This document shows positions 49,501-57,116 of a stretch of DNA of 64,000 bases, one piece after another. Below the pieces are notes generated by a model. It saw nothing but the letters and a program-made list of their open reading frames with translations, was not told where the DNA came from and made no database searches. Both the position numbers and the translations under genes were made by a program. Source of the stretch: Mercenaria mercenaria (Eukaryota > Mollusca > Bivalvia > Venerida > Veneridae). The stretch spans positions 12,728,001 to 12,792,000 of the forward strand of contig NC_069368.1 in NCBI RefSeq assembly GCF_021730395.1, written 5' to 3'. The first letter of the stretch is position 1; the number at the start of each line of letters is the position of its first letter.

Positions 49501-52329
49501 GGTCATCTACTCTGCATGTCCAATCATCCTATTAAGTTTCAACATTGTAGGTCAAGTGGTTCTCAAGTTATTTCCAAAAAAATGATTTTACATAAACAGG
49601 CCACTGTGACCTTGAACTTTAATTGACTGACCCCAAAATCAATAGGGGTCATCTACTCTGCATGTTCAATCATCCTATGAAGTTTCAAGATTCTGGGTCA
49701 AGTGGTTCTCAAGTTATTGATCGGAACTGGTTATCAATGTTCAGGCCCCTGTGACCTTGACCTCTAACAGAGGGATCCCAAAAACAATAGGGGTCATCTA
49801 CTCTGCATGAACAATCATCCTATGAAGTTTCAACATTCTGGGTCAAGAGGTTTTCAAGTTATTGATTGGAAATGGTTTTCCATGTTCAGGCCCCTGTGGC
49901 CTTGACCTTTAACAGAGTGATCCCAAAATCGTTAGGGGTCATCTACTCTGCATGACCAATCATCCTATGAAGTTTCATCATTCTGGGTCAAGTGGTTCTC
50001 AAGTTACTGACCGGAAATGGTTTTCAATGTTCAGGCCCCTGTGACCTTGACCTTTCACAGAGTGACCCCAAAATTGTTAGGGGTCATCTACTCTGCATGA
50101 CCAATCATCCTATTAAGTTTCAACATTCTGGGTGAAGTGGTTCTCAAGTTACTGACTGGAAATGGTTTTCAATGTTCAGGCCCCTGTGACCTTGACCTTT
50201 AATGGAGTGACCCCAAAATCAATAGGGGTCATCTACTTTGCATGTACAATCATCATATGAAGTTTCAACATTCTGCGTCAAGTGGTTCTTTAGTTATTGA
50301 CCAGAAATGGTTTACCATGTTCAGGCCCCTGTGACCTTGACCTTTGATGGAGTGACCCCAAAATCAATAGGGGTCATCTACTCTTTATGACCAATCATCC
50401 TATGAAGTTTCAACATTCTGGGTGAAGTGGTTCTCAAGTTACTGACTGGAAATGGTTTTCAATGTTCAGGCCCCTGTGACCTTGACCTTTCATGGAGTGA
50501 CCCCAAAATCGTTAGGGGTCATCTACTTTGCATGTACAATCATCCTATGAAGTTTCAACATTCTGCGTCAAGTGGTTCTCTAGTTACTGACCAGAAATGG
50601 TTTTCAATGTTCAGGCCCCTGTGACCTTGACCTTTCAAAGAGTGACCCCAAAATCAATAGGGGTCATCTACTCTTTATGACCAATCATCCTATGAAGTTT
50701 CAACATTCTGGGTGAAGTGGTTCTCAAGTTACTGACTGGAAATGGTTTTCAATGTTCAGGCCCCTGTGACCTTGACCTTTAATGGAGTGACCCCAAAATC
50801 GATAGGGGTCATCTACTTTGCATGTACAATCATCCTATGAAGTTTCAACATTCTGCGTCAAGTGGTTCTCTAGTTATTGAACAGAAATGGTTTTCCATGT
50901 TCAGGCCCCTGTGACCTTGACCTTTCAAAGAGTGACCCCAAAATCAATAGGGGTCATCTACTCTTTATGACCAATCATCCTATGAAGTTTCAACATTCTG
51001 GGTCAAGTGGTTCTCTAGTTATTGATCGGAAATGGTTTTCAATGTACAGGCCCCTGTGACCTTGACCTTTGACAGAGTGACCCCAAAATCGATAGGGTTC
51101 ATCTACTCTTCATGACCAATCATCCTATGAAGTTTCAACATTCTGGGTCAAGTGGTTCTCTAGTTATTGATCGGAAATGGTTTACAATGTTCAGGCCCCT
51201 GTGACCTTGACCTTAGACAGAGTGACCCCAAAAACAATAGGGGTCGTCTACTCCAGCAGCCCTACAACCCTATAAAGTTTGAAGGTTCTAGGTCAAATGG
51301 TTCTCCAGTTATTGCTCGGAAATGAAGTGTGACGTACGGACGGACAGGGCAAAAACAATATGTCTCCTGGGGGAGACATAATTAATTGTAGTGATACATC
51401 TTATTTCTCAAATCGTCATATGTACAAAGCGATTACACAAATACAAATACTGCCCACTTTTGTGAATTTCTTATTGCGAAAATTTTTTTTGTAAAAAATC
51501 AATTAATGTACATGTTTGCTTTTCAAGTGTAACAGGATAAAAAATCATATATGCATAAAAAGCAGGACACATTTAAGTAGCCTGTGCAACTAGCGCAGAA
51601 AGTTTGAAAATCTGTATCTACATGGAGTCGGACATAAAAATTTACACAAGACAAAGTAATTTTGTTTCAGGTTTTTTTTTTCTGGTATGCTTTAATGTCA
51701 CACAAACACAATTATTGGACATATGACAACTTTCCAACCTTTGCTGATGGACCTTTACTGATGTAGAGAGACTTCAAGTGCTCATCCGCTGAAGAAGTCT
51801 CAAGGTTACAAACAATATAATCTAAAGGTCAGTGATGCCTCTATGTACAAGGGAAAAAGAAATTTAAATTATATTCAATCTACTTTACCTAGAAGGTGTT
51901 TAGCACCAATTCTACGCAGATTTCTGAACTGCATGTAGATATAAACTAATGCAACACATCTTGCAAAGGACAATACTATCACATCAGACCTGCTCAATTT
52001 CTGAAATTAAAAAGTTAACTGGTTACATATAATGAATAACAGATAATGTTTTTATTATTCTCCTGCTTAACAACAGCTAATGCATTGAGATTTTTAACAA
52101 AACATCTAAATTAAAAATGTCTTTGAGAGGTGTTATGTTTTAACAGTTATTATTTCACCTGAGCTTTGGCACATTCGTAATTCCATCCACAAACTTTATC
52201 ATTATCAACATGTACAGTAGTTCCCATTGATATCAAGCTGGAGATAACAGTCACCGTGGCAACCACCACTTCTAGTGGGTGAGAGGCACAGAACTCTCCA
52301 TGTACCCGAAATAATGATCTCATCATCAT
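28196..52329 (-). CDS. HMGCR: 3-hydroxy-3-methylglutaryl-CoA reductase, complete
   Basis: It reduces HMG-CoA to mevalonate with NADPH, the rate-setting step of the mevalonate pathway, in the endoplasmic reticulum membrane. Coding exons: 52329-52159, 52000-51889, 49234-49147, 47716-47526, 47330-47224, 45027-44905, 42012-41876, 40884-40706, 39959-39775, 39206-39012, 35281-35123, 34747-34662, 34107-34036, 32885-32780, 32205-32099, 31586-31382, 30237-30079, 29633-29479, 28553-28196. All are GT/AG and in phase: 2895 bases, 964 residues plus stop (human 888). Residues 1-340 form the membrane and sterol-sensing domain; about 341-440 is a variable linker; about 441-846 is the catalytic domain with Glu534 (ATTEGC), Lys666 (TDKKPSAIN), Asp742 (GQDPAQ) and His841 (SHLKHNR). 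Ser847 follows HNR as at the known AMPK site (human Ser872). A 118-residue Ser/Asn-rich tail replaces the 17 residues after HNR in human. YIYM and two Lys equivalent to human K89 and K248 are present. Three pearl-like elements lie in its introns. Confidence 0.97.
28855..29400 (+). repeat. Tandem about 190-bp units in HMGCR last intron
   Basis: Three diverged units carry CTCAATTTGTGAC, CTGCACATTGTCTC and GAAGTCAATACCTTGAA(T)GG blocks, ending in GAGACAGACGCATAGACAGC. This is the layout of bivalve Helitron-like elements with internal repeats. Ends are approximate. Confidence 0.55.
29479..29633 (-). CDS. HMGCR: HMGCR coding exon 18: catalytic His
   Basis: [20 protein letters not shown], then [20 protein letters not shown] and KHN. 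His841 (SHLKHN) is the catalytic histidine. The AATAG/GTTTGT donor splits the Arg codon. Confidence 0.97.
30079..30237 (-). CDS. HMGCR: HMGCR coding exon 17: catalytic Asp
   Basis: It starts with Asp742 ([11 protein letters not shown]), the catalytic aspartate, and contains [20 protein letters not shown] and LPPQAACLK. Confidence 0.97.
30343..31204. mobile_element. Pogo/Tigger-like MITE, 862 bp, with TA duplication
   Basis: Flanked by TA on both sides (30341-30342, 31205-31206). The ends CAGTGGAACCTCCCTAATCC and the complement of GGATTAGACAGGTTCCACTG form a terminal inverted repeat of the pogo type. Several internal TCTAATCCGAA copies lie near both ends. No transposase was seen, so it is non-autonomous. 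It lies in the HMGCR intron between coding exons 16 and 17. Confidence 0.85.
31382..31586 (-). CDS. HMGCR: HMGCR coding exon 16
   Basis: It encodes [19 protein letters not shown] and [20 protein letters not shown], ending FIATGQ, very close to the vertebrate sequence. Confidence 0.97.
32099..32205 (-). CDS. HMGCR: HMGCR coding exon 15: catalytic Lys
   Basis: [13 protein letters not shown] through [14 protein letters not shown]; the first Lys of DKKP (666) is the catalytic lysine. The next codon (Trp) is split by the intron. Confidence 0.95.
32325..32430 (+). repeat. tRNA-like SINE head fragment
   Basis: An A-box-like GGCTAATGTGTCGG and a B-box-like GGGTTCATGCCCC at tRNA-like spacing, in an HMGCR intron. 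The body is not clear. Confidence 0.35.
32780..32885 (-). CDS. HMGCR: HMGCR coding exon 14: NADPH-binding region
   Basis: It encodes [20 protein letters not shown] and then [19 protein letters not shown] is the class signature (cofactor-binding loop). Confidence 0.97.
33039..33892 (+). mobile_element. Pearl-like element B in HMGCR intron 13
   Basis: Same ends as 25471-26479 (CAAGAGCACCGCCTTGCGGG; AAAAAATCAGATGAGCTAAA) with about five internal units and a longer GACGCCGACGCC tract. The unit order and the last two units (GTATTCCAAGTTTC variants) nearly match element C 2.4 kb away. Confidence 0.85.
34036..34107 (-). CDS. HMGCR: HMGCR coding exon 13
   Basis: A 72-base exon encoding [20 protein letters not shown] and STS, matching AEVKAWLETSEGF...FDSTSR. 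Confidence 0.93.
34280..34480. repeat. Short tandem repeat in HMGCR intron 12
   Basis: Four imperfect units of about 55-60 bases with AGACAGGTAATACCTTAATA and TACAAATGA(C/T)(C/T)ATAATCAT. Confidence 0.65.
34662..34747 (-). CDS. HMGCR: HMGCR coding exon 12
   Basis: [20 protein letters not shown], then RFPSAMRA, matching vertebrate [20 protein letters not shown]. Confidence 0.95.
35123..35281 (-). CDS. HMGCR: HMGCR coding exon 11: ENVIG and catalytic Glu
   Basis: It encodes [20 protein letters not shown] and [20 protein letters not shown]. Glu534 is the catalytic glutamate; ENVIG is the dimerisation and CoA-site signature. Codons up to the AGT/GTAAGT donor are phase 0. Confidence 0.97.
35438..36455 (+). 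mobile_element. Pearl-like element C in HMGCR intron 10
   Basis: Ends as in A and B (CAAGAGCACCACCTTGCGGG; CAGATGAGCTAAAAA). About six internal units. It follows a TTA/ATT run that may be target sequence. Confidence 0.85.
36505..36742 (-). repeat. tRNA-derived SINE, minus orientation
   Basis: On the minus strand the head GGCCTCCATGGCCGGGTGG, A box (TGGCCGGGTGGTTAAGG) and B box (GGGTTCAAGCC) resemble a Leu/Ser tRNA. The tail block GTCGCCAGATGACCTATAAT recurs at 49070-49130. Related copies are at 46985-47185 and 51670-51835. Confidence 0.65.
37500..38900 (+). repeat. Element with two about 500-bp direct repeats and (GGAC)n end
   Basis: Two diverged copies (about 37850-38270 and 38385-38765) share TTAAAGGGCAATAACTCT, GATGCAGAAATTG(G/C)CATAT and GTTAACACTAGAAACTTCTA. 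They are separated by A-rich and G-rich runs and end in GGACGGACGGAAAGACGG repeats and TCATCTGGGGATAAT. Helitron-like organisation is inferred. It lies in the HMGCR intron between coding exons 10 and 11. Confidence 0.55.
39012..39206 (-). CDS. HMGCR: HMGCR coding exon 10: start of catalytic domain
   Basis: It encodes [34 protein letters not shown] and [10 protein letters not shown], the N-domain and dimer region of class I HMG-CoA reductases. Confidence 0.95.
39775..39959 (-). CDS. HMGCR: HMGCR coding exon 9: acidic linker
   Basis: A Ser/Asp-rich stretch ([12 protein letters not shown]) leads to [18 protein letters not shown], aligning with vertebrate EPRPNEECLQIL. Confidence 0.9.
40131..40345. 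mobile_element. MITE related to 61655-61865
   Basis: It starts TTACCCTGCTAAATTTCTAT and ends AGCATGATAAGGGTTAA, an imperfect terminal inverted repeat (TTAACCCT-type). The core shared with the copy at 61655 includes AATGAACTTGTCC, GGACAGTACCATTAACTGTT and GCTGATCATGATCTACATTG. No coding capacity. Confidence 0.75.
40432..40500 (-). repeat. SINE head fragment
   Basis: The minus strand reads CCATGGCCAGGTGGTTAAAG then GAATCACTTGCCTGTCATAG, the 5' part of the same SINE family as 36505-36742. Confidence 0.5.
40706..40884 (-). CDS. HMGCR: HMGCR coding exon 8: last membrane helix and linker start
   Basis: [20 protein letters not shown] then KYVFVDR matches the last helix (LLLAVKYIFFE). The rest is poorly conserved linker. 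Confidence 0.9.
41664..41855. mobile_element. MITE, 192 bp, TTAA ends
   Basis: The ends TTAAGGTAATGGACCTGTAA and TTACGGGTCCACTACCTTAA are inverted repeats extending about 40 bases (CAATCGGCAGTTTCTGT / ACAGAAATTGCTGATTG). TTAA termini suggest piggyBac-like target use, but this is inference. Confidence 0.75.
41876..42012 (-). CDS. HMGCR: HMGCR coding exon 7: luminal loop and TM7 start
   Basis: It encodes [16 protein letters not shown] through MSIWQFYLY, equivalent to vertebrate SLGLVLVHAHSRW and VSLWQFYLSK. The loop between is shorter than in human. Confidence 0.92.
42476..42813. mobile_element. Foldback MITE in HMGCR intron 6
   Basis: The outer ends TTAAGGACAGATGCTGCAGT and ACTGCAGCAAATGTGTTTAA are followed inward by about 60-base arms (AATAGAATTTGTTCAAACTT and its complement). 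It is entirely intronic. Confidence 0.75.
43079..43137. repeat. Hairpin, MITE-like
   Basis: AGGCCAAGATCAGCCTGCCA and its complement TGGCAGGTTGATCATGGCCT enclose a short loop. The GATCAGCCTG block recurs in the MITEs at 40131 and 61655. Confidence 0.65.
43800..44790 (+). repeat. Helitron-like intronic element with telomere-like tract
   Basis: Two about 180-base units (43800-43975, 43978-44150) share CACAGAAAAGTGGTCTCGAT and TTATTTATAGTAACAACAA(A)GGGAAG. Three units with TGACCTTGACC follow, then a GCCGCCGCCCATCCGCCCGC tract and a terminal hairpin, CAGGTTTTCATTGAAAACCTG. A CCCTAA tract lies at 44386-44420. Ends are approximate. Confidence 0.55.
44905..45027 (-). CDS. HMGCR: HMGCR coding exon 6: cytoplasmic loop with second degradation lysine
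   Basis: I chose the TGCTGTTACAG acceptor because it keeps the frame and the length: [20 protein letters not shown], then [14 protein letters not shown]. The Lys in QRVK (261) corresponds to human K248. Alternative AG dinucleotides inside would shorten or break the frame. Confidence 0.93.
45208..45896 (+). mobile_element. Pearl-like element D in HMGCR intron 5
   Basis: Same ends as A-C with four internal units and a long GACGCCGACGCCGACGCC tract. The first units match B and C best. Confidence 0.85.
45978..46770. mobile_element. hAT-like MITE with 8-bp target duplication
   Basis: GCTTAAAT flanks both sides (45970-45977, 46771-46778). The ends CAGGGTTTCATAATCC and GATTTCTGAAACCCT form a terminal inverted repeat. 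An 8-base duplication with CAGGG-type ends is the hAT signature. No transposase was seen. It lies in an HMGCR intron. Confidence 0.75.
46985..47190 (-). repeat. tRNA-derived SINE, minus orientation
   Basis: The minus strand begins GGGGCCTTTGTGGCCATGTG with A box and B box (GGGTTTGAAATC) and has the same body as 36505-36742. It ends about 35 bases from HMGCR coding exon 5. Confidence 0.6.
47224..47330 (-). CDS. HMGCR: HMGCR coding exon 5: sterol-sensing domain end
   Basis: It encodes [20 protein letters not shown] then [14 protein letters not shown], with a GAG/GTAAGA donor. Confidence 0.95.
47526..47716 (-). CDS. HMGCR: HMGCR coding exon 4: sterol-sensing domain
   Basis: It encodes [36 protein letters not shown] and [17 protein letters not shown], closely matching the vertebrate domain (DLSRAS, GPTFTLDALVE). 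Confidence 0.96.
47995..48358. repeat. About 23-bp minisatellite in HMGCR intron 3
   Basis: About 15 units of AAGGTAATCATATACCTGGG plus AAT, with variants TGTGAAT and AAAAGT. On the HMGCR-sense strand each unit reads TTATTCCCAG followed directly by GTATATG, that is, an acceptor-like and a donor-like motif back to back. Confidence 0.9.
49055..49130 (-). repeat. SINE tail fragment beside HMGCR exon 3
   Basis: CACAATTATAGGTCATATGG and CGACTTTCCAACGTCTG match the 3' body of the SINE at 36505-36742. It lies immediately downstream (in gene sense) of the 88-base exon. Confidence 0.55.
49147..49234 (-). CDS. HMGCR: HMGCR coding exon 3: sterol-sensing domain helix
   Basis: An 88-base exon encoding [19 protein letters not shown] through GNTISGL, matching vertebrate [14 protein letters not shown]. 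The donor TATA/GTAAGT joins exon 4 in phase (LYEALPFF). It is easily missed because its plus strand is also open. Confidence 0.95.
49370..51385. repeat. Tandem array of about 145-bp units in HMGCR intron 2
   Basis: About 13 units start near 49497, 49643, 49789, 49933, 50078, 50223, 50368, 50513, 50658, 50803, 50948, 51093 and 51239. Each carries TAGGGGTCATCTACT, ATCATCCTATGAAGTTTCAA, GTCAAGTGGTTCTC and CAGGCCCCTGTGACCTTGAC. From 50223 to 51090 two unit types alternate. The array ends in GACGTACGGACGGACAGGGC and a hairpin, GTCTCCTGGGGGAGAC. It is probably the core of a Helitron-like element. Confidence 0.85.
51670..51835 (-). repeat. SINE fragment
   Basis: AACACAATTATTGGACATAT and CAACTTTCCAACC-type blocks as in the SINEs at 36505 and 46985, with a diverged body. 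Confidence 0.45.
51889..52000 (-). CDS. HMGCR: HMGCR coding exon 2: start of sterol-sensing domain
   Basis: [15 protein letters not shown] leads to [24 protein letters not shown] (77-80) is at the place of the vertebrate Insig-binding YIYF, and Lys91 is at the place of human K89, a ubiquitination site. Confidence 0.95.
52159..52329 (-). CDS. HMGCR: HMGCR coding exon 1: start and TM1
   Basis: It follows an acceptor (TTTTCAG at 52337-52343), so there is at least one upstream non-coding exon. Three consecutive ATGs (52329, 52326, 52323) give [21 protein letters not shown] chose the first. CGWNYECAK matches the luminal loop of vertebrate HMGCR. Confidence 0.93.
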
Positions 52330-52909
52330 TATATTTCTGAAAAGTAAATAAATAGACATTAGTTCCTTTGTCCAATTAAGTGTGAAAATGGACTTTCAAA
52401 GAAGGCCACTTGAGGTTTTTCTAAGTTTTCTTCTCTTAATTTTCTTTTAAATTACAAACTATAAACTGGTGCTAGCTATTCTAAAATTTGTAAGTATTTC
52501 TTTTCTGAATAAAAACAGCCTGTATCTGGCTAAAAACAAGGAGCTGAGCTTTTAAACCCAGAGGTATGACCAAAGATATTGGTCTTTAAGGTTGTTTGTG
52601 TCAAGTCTTTTTAAACTACCCCTCTGGTGGATTTTTGTTTTAGTTTTTACATGCCACATATACCTTGGTTTATCATATACAATATACCAAACCATTCATA
52701 ATAAGCAGAAGAAACTTTCAAGACAGGTTATATTTTATTGAACATCACATTTTGTCCTATATCACATTGACTGTTCATGTTCTATTTTGTAGAAGATATC
52801 TAGCTTCTTTTTCAAAAGTATTTTGTCATTACTTTTATGATTATTGTGTCTAACATATTTCTCCAGGTACTCTGGGAATTGAAAGTGTTACAAACAATGT
52901 ACAGTTAAA

Positions 52910-54789
52910 ACAAGAGGGTCATGATGACCCTGAATCGCTCACCTGAGTAATATGAGCCACATGTTTAAAATGGCAAACTGATGCTAAAATATTTCACAGT
53001 AGGTCAGTAGGTCATATTCATGATCACTGAAAGCCAGTTTTAAGATCAGTGTGCAAAACCGTACATGTCATCAAAATTTCAAGGCTGTACCTTAAAAAAA
53101 CAAGAAAGTAGGTCAAGGTCACATTCAGGTGACCCCTAATCACTTGGGGTCATCAGGTAATTATAATTAAACAGTCTAGGAATTATGATCTGATAATTTT
53201 TGAAGTATTTATCCCTATATAACTCATATAAAAAGTGACCCCCTGGGTGGGGCCTCTTTTCACTCCAGGGGAATAATTTGAACAATCTTGTTAAACATCC
53301 ACTAGGCAATGCTACACACCAAATATCAAAGGTCTAGGCCTTGAACTTTCAGACAAGAAGATTTTTTCCCCTATGTAAGTCTATGATAAAGTTGGGACCC
53401 CCAGAGAAGGGCCTCTTTTCACCCCAGGGGCAAAATTTAAACAATTTTGGCAGAGGACCTCAAGGCAATGCTACATACCAAATATCAAAGGCCTAGGTCT
53501 TATGCTTTTAGACAAGAAGATTTTTAAAGTTTTTCCCTATGTAAGTCTATGTAAAACTTGGGACCCCCAGGGCGGGGCCTCTTTTCCCTCCAGGGGCATA
53601 ATTTGAAGAATCTTTATAGAGGACCATTAGATGATGTCACACGCCAAATATCAAAATGCCTTGCGGTTTTGGACAAGAAGATTTTTAAAAGTTTTTCCTT
53701 TCAGTTGCCATGGCAACCAGAGTTCTGCACGGAAGCCAATTCTTTGAATAATTTTGGAAGGGGACCACCCAAGGATCATTCCTGAGAAGTTTGATGTAAT
53801 TCTGTCCAGTGGTATTCAAGAAGATTGTTTTAGAAAATGTTAATGGACGGATGACACACGACGGACATTGAGCGGTCAAATAAGCTCACCATGAGCCTTT
53901 GGCTCAGGCAGGATTCTCACAAGCAATTTCAAGTTGCAGTCCTGGGACTCGCAAAGCTGAAAAAGTTGCAGTCCCAACTAGACTGACGGAAAGATTTTTA
54001 ATGTTTCGTCAAAACATAGGCGTCTATTGTACTGTCAAATTAAGTGTAGACCAATAGACATTTTGTAATCATAAGTCTTCACCAGAAGGTGAACAATGCA
54101 ATCAAAAATGAATGTAGGACAAAATCACCCCAGGATAAACTCCATCCCCCACCCCCCCACACACACTACTGTTTCTGATCTACCTGGACATAATCCCCTA
54201 CCTTTATTTTAATACAAATCATGAAAACATTTGGTCTTAAATACAACAAGAATGTGCAGTATGTCTATGATCAACATAATGCTTCTTCAGTAACATTGGC
54301 AATTTTGCAGAAAAAAATAATCACGTTAAGACCGCATCGACAGCATCTTAAAATTACTTGGACATTCATAATTAAGCCTAATTATCACTTTTTCTAAAAA
54401 TTTCTTTAATTCTGCCTGGTAATTATTACATGAGAAAACAATCGGAGTTACTTCAAACGCTTTGTAATAGTTTGTTTACAATCAAAGGTTGTCATTTGTG
54501 CATATGCAATCACGCCGACAATCACATGTAATCGAGTTCGCCAGTCTCACAGTGTAGTGGAAACGGGCAACGCTGATTGGCTATACGCGGATATCAGTGA
54601 CAAGCGAGTAACTCTGCCCACATATTTTGCTCTCGAGTCAAACCTTGTGTATTTGTAGGTTTATGTTATCAATTTAGTGCGTCAGGGGACTCCCAAGCTG
54701 CAATAAATACGTGTATACCGGGACCAATTATGCGTACAGGGACGCCGATTTCGGCGTTTCCAAGAACCCTGGCTCAGGTGAGCTAAAAA
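52910..54789 (+). mobile_element. Helitron-like element with TIR-like GCTCACCTGAG ends
   Basis: It starts ACAAGAGGGTCATGATGACC then GAATCGCTCACCTGAG and ends CTCAGGTGAGCTAAAAA. Three internal units of about 200 bases carry GGGACCCCCAG, CCAGGGGCAAAATTT and CAAATATCAAAGGCCTAGG. It is interrupted by a hAT-like element at 53909-54770. No coding capacity. Confidence 0.75.
53909..54770. mobile_element. hAT-like MITE nested in the Helitron-like element
   Basis: GGCTCAGG flanks both sides (53901-53908, 54771-54778), an 8-base target duplication. The ends CAGGATTCTCACAAG and GTTTCCAAGAACCCT are an imperfect inverted repeat. It is 862 bp with no transposase. Same superfamily as 45978-46770. Confidence 0.7.
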
Positions 54790-55065
54790 CGCAAAAAGTG
54801 CAAAATGGACGTGAAAGTAGAGCTGTCAAAATAACCAAAACCTGAAATATTTCAAAAAATATATCAGTTTTCATTTCCTGGAGTACCTAGGTAAATATGT
54901 AAAACACACAACAGAAAAATTTTGAGAAAAGATATATTTGAAAAAAAAAGTTTGATATTTTCTACAAAACAGAATGTGAAAATATTTTCTTACTCAGATA
55001 AAGGCCTCTTTCAAGTACTGATACATTTTGGCCATCATGTTTGAGGGGTTAAAAAAGTGAAAGAC

Positions 55066-56391
55066 TATTAGGTTTCCCAAAATACTAAGTCCACCTTGTA
55101 CTCCCTGACAGTTGGTGATAAAAAAAAGGTGCAACTAGAATGTGTCTGTAGGACACAGGGTGTGCCCCCATTGTAGTCCAAATAATTGTACTCGAGAGTT
55201 GAATATCGTTATATTATTTTGACTTGTCGATATCCACCTCCGAGTACAAACCAGAAAAGGTAAAGAATGTGGTAGCACTGTCCTCTTCTTTGCGTAAGTA
55301 ACACCCAATGGAATCCATTGGGCGGGAATTATGTTAAAATAATGCAACGGATAAAAAAAAGAAATACATACACAGAAAGCCTGTAATTTTTCCTTTTCAA
55401 TGATGTATATATTACCGAGATTTCTTGAGAAAAATTCAAACTATGGCAGTTAAAAAATTGCCAAGGTTTAACACGAGTGTACTACATATTGGAAAATGGC
55501 CGATCACCGGTAAACACATTACTACATGAAGCGTTTTCATTGGTCACGCCTCCGACCGCCATTACATGAAGACGATTGAAACCTTAGAGGTTTAAATTTT
55601 TTACAACAGAAATTCTTGATAAATATGTCCTGTTCTTATGTTTTTTATTTACTATTTATGATTTAAAACAACAGGTAAGCAGTTAGGTCTAAAGAAAAAT
55701 CGTGACTACTGATAAATCATATTTTCAATTGACCACAGTTTCCACCACAGTTTTGATTGTTTAGGCTGAGACCTCTAGGTAGACAACGTAAAATATCCAA
55801 ATGTAAAATCGATCTGCCCGAGGTCTCATTATTTAGACTAGCCCCCATTGGTACATTTGTCACAAATAAGGGGCAATAATTTGAATGTTTGCAGTGTTAA
55901 TGGGGTTAAGCCTAAACAAACATTTTATGAAAAGGATTCATTATTCTAGGCCATATATTTTTGAGATATGAGCATCACAAACAAAAAATCCACTACTTTG
56001 GCTATTTCAAGAGCCAGAACGTTGTAATAAGCACAAAGATTATAAAGATGAATGCAAAGTGTGAAAGGTCACATCATGATAAAGACTCAAGCAAGGTTTC
56101 ACTAATTTACATAAATTTGATTAAATACTTTTTGAGCTAGGCACATAATTAGGTGTTTACATGATCCTTAAGTTGAAGGTGAAGATCATAATATGAAGGT
56201 TTAGGTCATCTTACTGTCACTTAGCTACACTGCAGATATGCATTAAACCACTGTTAGCAACTTATTAATGATTACCAGTATTATATATTGATTTTTTTTT
56301 TAAAGCAAAGAATATTAGGTGTGATTTCATCAACTCCCACAAATGCGGATACAAAAGGTCTAATTTTAAGTTTTTTTTAATTTCAGGGCCC
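55066..56391. other. Upstream HMGCR flank, possible promoter inside
   Basis: No repeat was recognised over most of this stretch. It contains the only unique-looking GC-richer patch upstream of HMGCR (55495-55580). Confidence 0.35.
55495..55580 (-). promoter_or_regulatory. Candidate HMGCR promoter patch
   Basis: On the minus strand this reads TAATGGCGGTCGGAGGCGTG then ACCAATGAAAACGC: a GC-rich, YY1-like ATGGCGG next to an ACCAAT box, about 3.2 kb upstream of the start codon. A non-coding first exon is expected because coding exon 1 has an acceptor. This is suggestive only. Confidence 0.25.
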
Positions 56392-57116
56392 CTTAAGGTT
56401 CATGTAAAGTGTTTGGAGACCACCCCTCGGGTGAATTTTGATTTTGGAAATTTATTCTTCGAAGACCGTTTCTATTTATTATAAATACACTGAATTGTTA
56501 AGAGGAAGTAGGGAATACATCATACAAAGGTAAGCTTCTTTGAGAATAAGTATTTTGTCTAAAATTACAGGTACTTCGACCTTCACGGTTCTATTTTGTA
56601 GAAAATATCAAACTTTTTTTTCAAAAGTATTTTTTCATTAAATACGTTTTGTTTGTGTCTGTATCATATTTATCTAGGTACTCCTAGTATTGAAATACAG
56701 TTAACTTACATATTTTCTGAAATATAGGAGTACTTTGTCATTTTGATAGCTCTACTTCCACTTTTGTTTTGTAATTTTGGCAACTTTTTGAAATGTAGAT
56801 GTATTGTAGCAATTTTAACACTGGGAGTACCTGGAGAAATATGTTAGGCACACAATAAGTAAAGACCTAATGTCAAAATATTTTTGAAAAAGAAGTTTGA
56901 TAATTTTTACAAAACAGAATGTGGACAAGCAAAGTACATGTCATATAAGAGAAATATTATTGTACCGAACAAAACAACCTCTCTTGAATGACACGTCTAC
57001 TCTTTCTGAACAGTTTAGTATACAATGTATGAAAAACAAAGGCCTATGAGGTCTCAAAACATGAAACAAAAATTCACTTGAGGGACAGTCTCAAACACTT
57101 TACATGAACCTTAAAA
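56392..57116. mobile_element. Foldback element, 725 bp, uninterrupted
   Basis: The ends TTAAGGTTCATGTAAAGTGT and its complement ACACTTTACATGAACCTTAA begin an inverted repeat of about 55 bases (GTTTGGAGACCACCCCTCGG / CCCTCAAGTG...). Inner halves are also inverted copies around AGGTACTCC / GGAGTACCT. It is the relative of the split element at 52585-55065. Confidence 0.75.

Larger units (their letters stand above)
52585..55065. mobile_element. Foldback element, split by nested insertions
   Basis: The halves 52585-52909 and 54790-55065 match the uninterrupted relative at 56392-57116. Shared blocks are TTCTATTTTGTAGAAGATAT, TTTCAAAAGTATTTTGTCAT and CAGGTACTC on one side, and GGAGTACCTAGGTAAATATG, AAGTTTGATATTTTCTACAA and ACAGAATGTG on the other. 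Between them sits a Helitron-like element. It lies upstream of HMGCR coding exon 1. Confidence 0.7.

Noticed and set aside
49370-51385. CRISPR-like array
   Set aside because: The regularly spaced repeats are about 145 bp with no distinct spacers; this is a eukaryotic tandem repeat.
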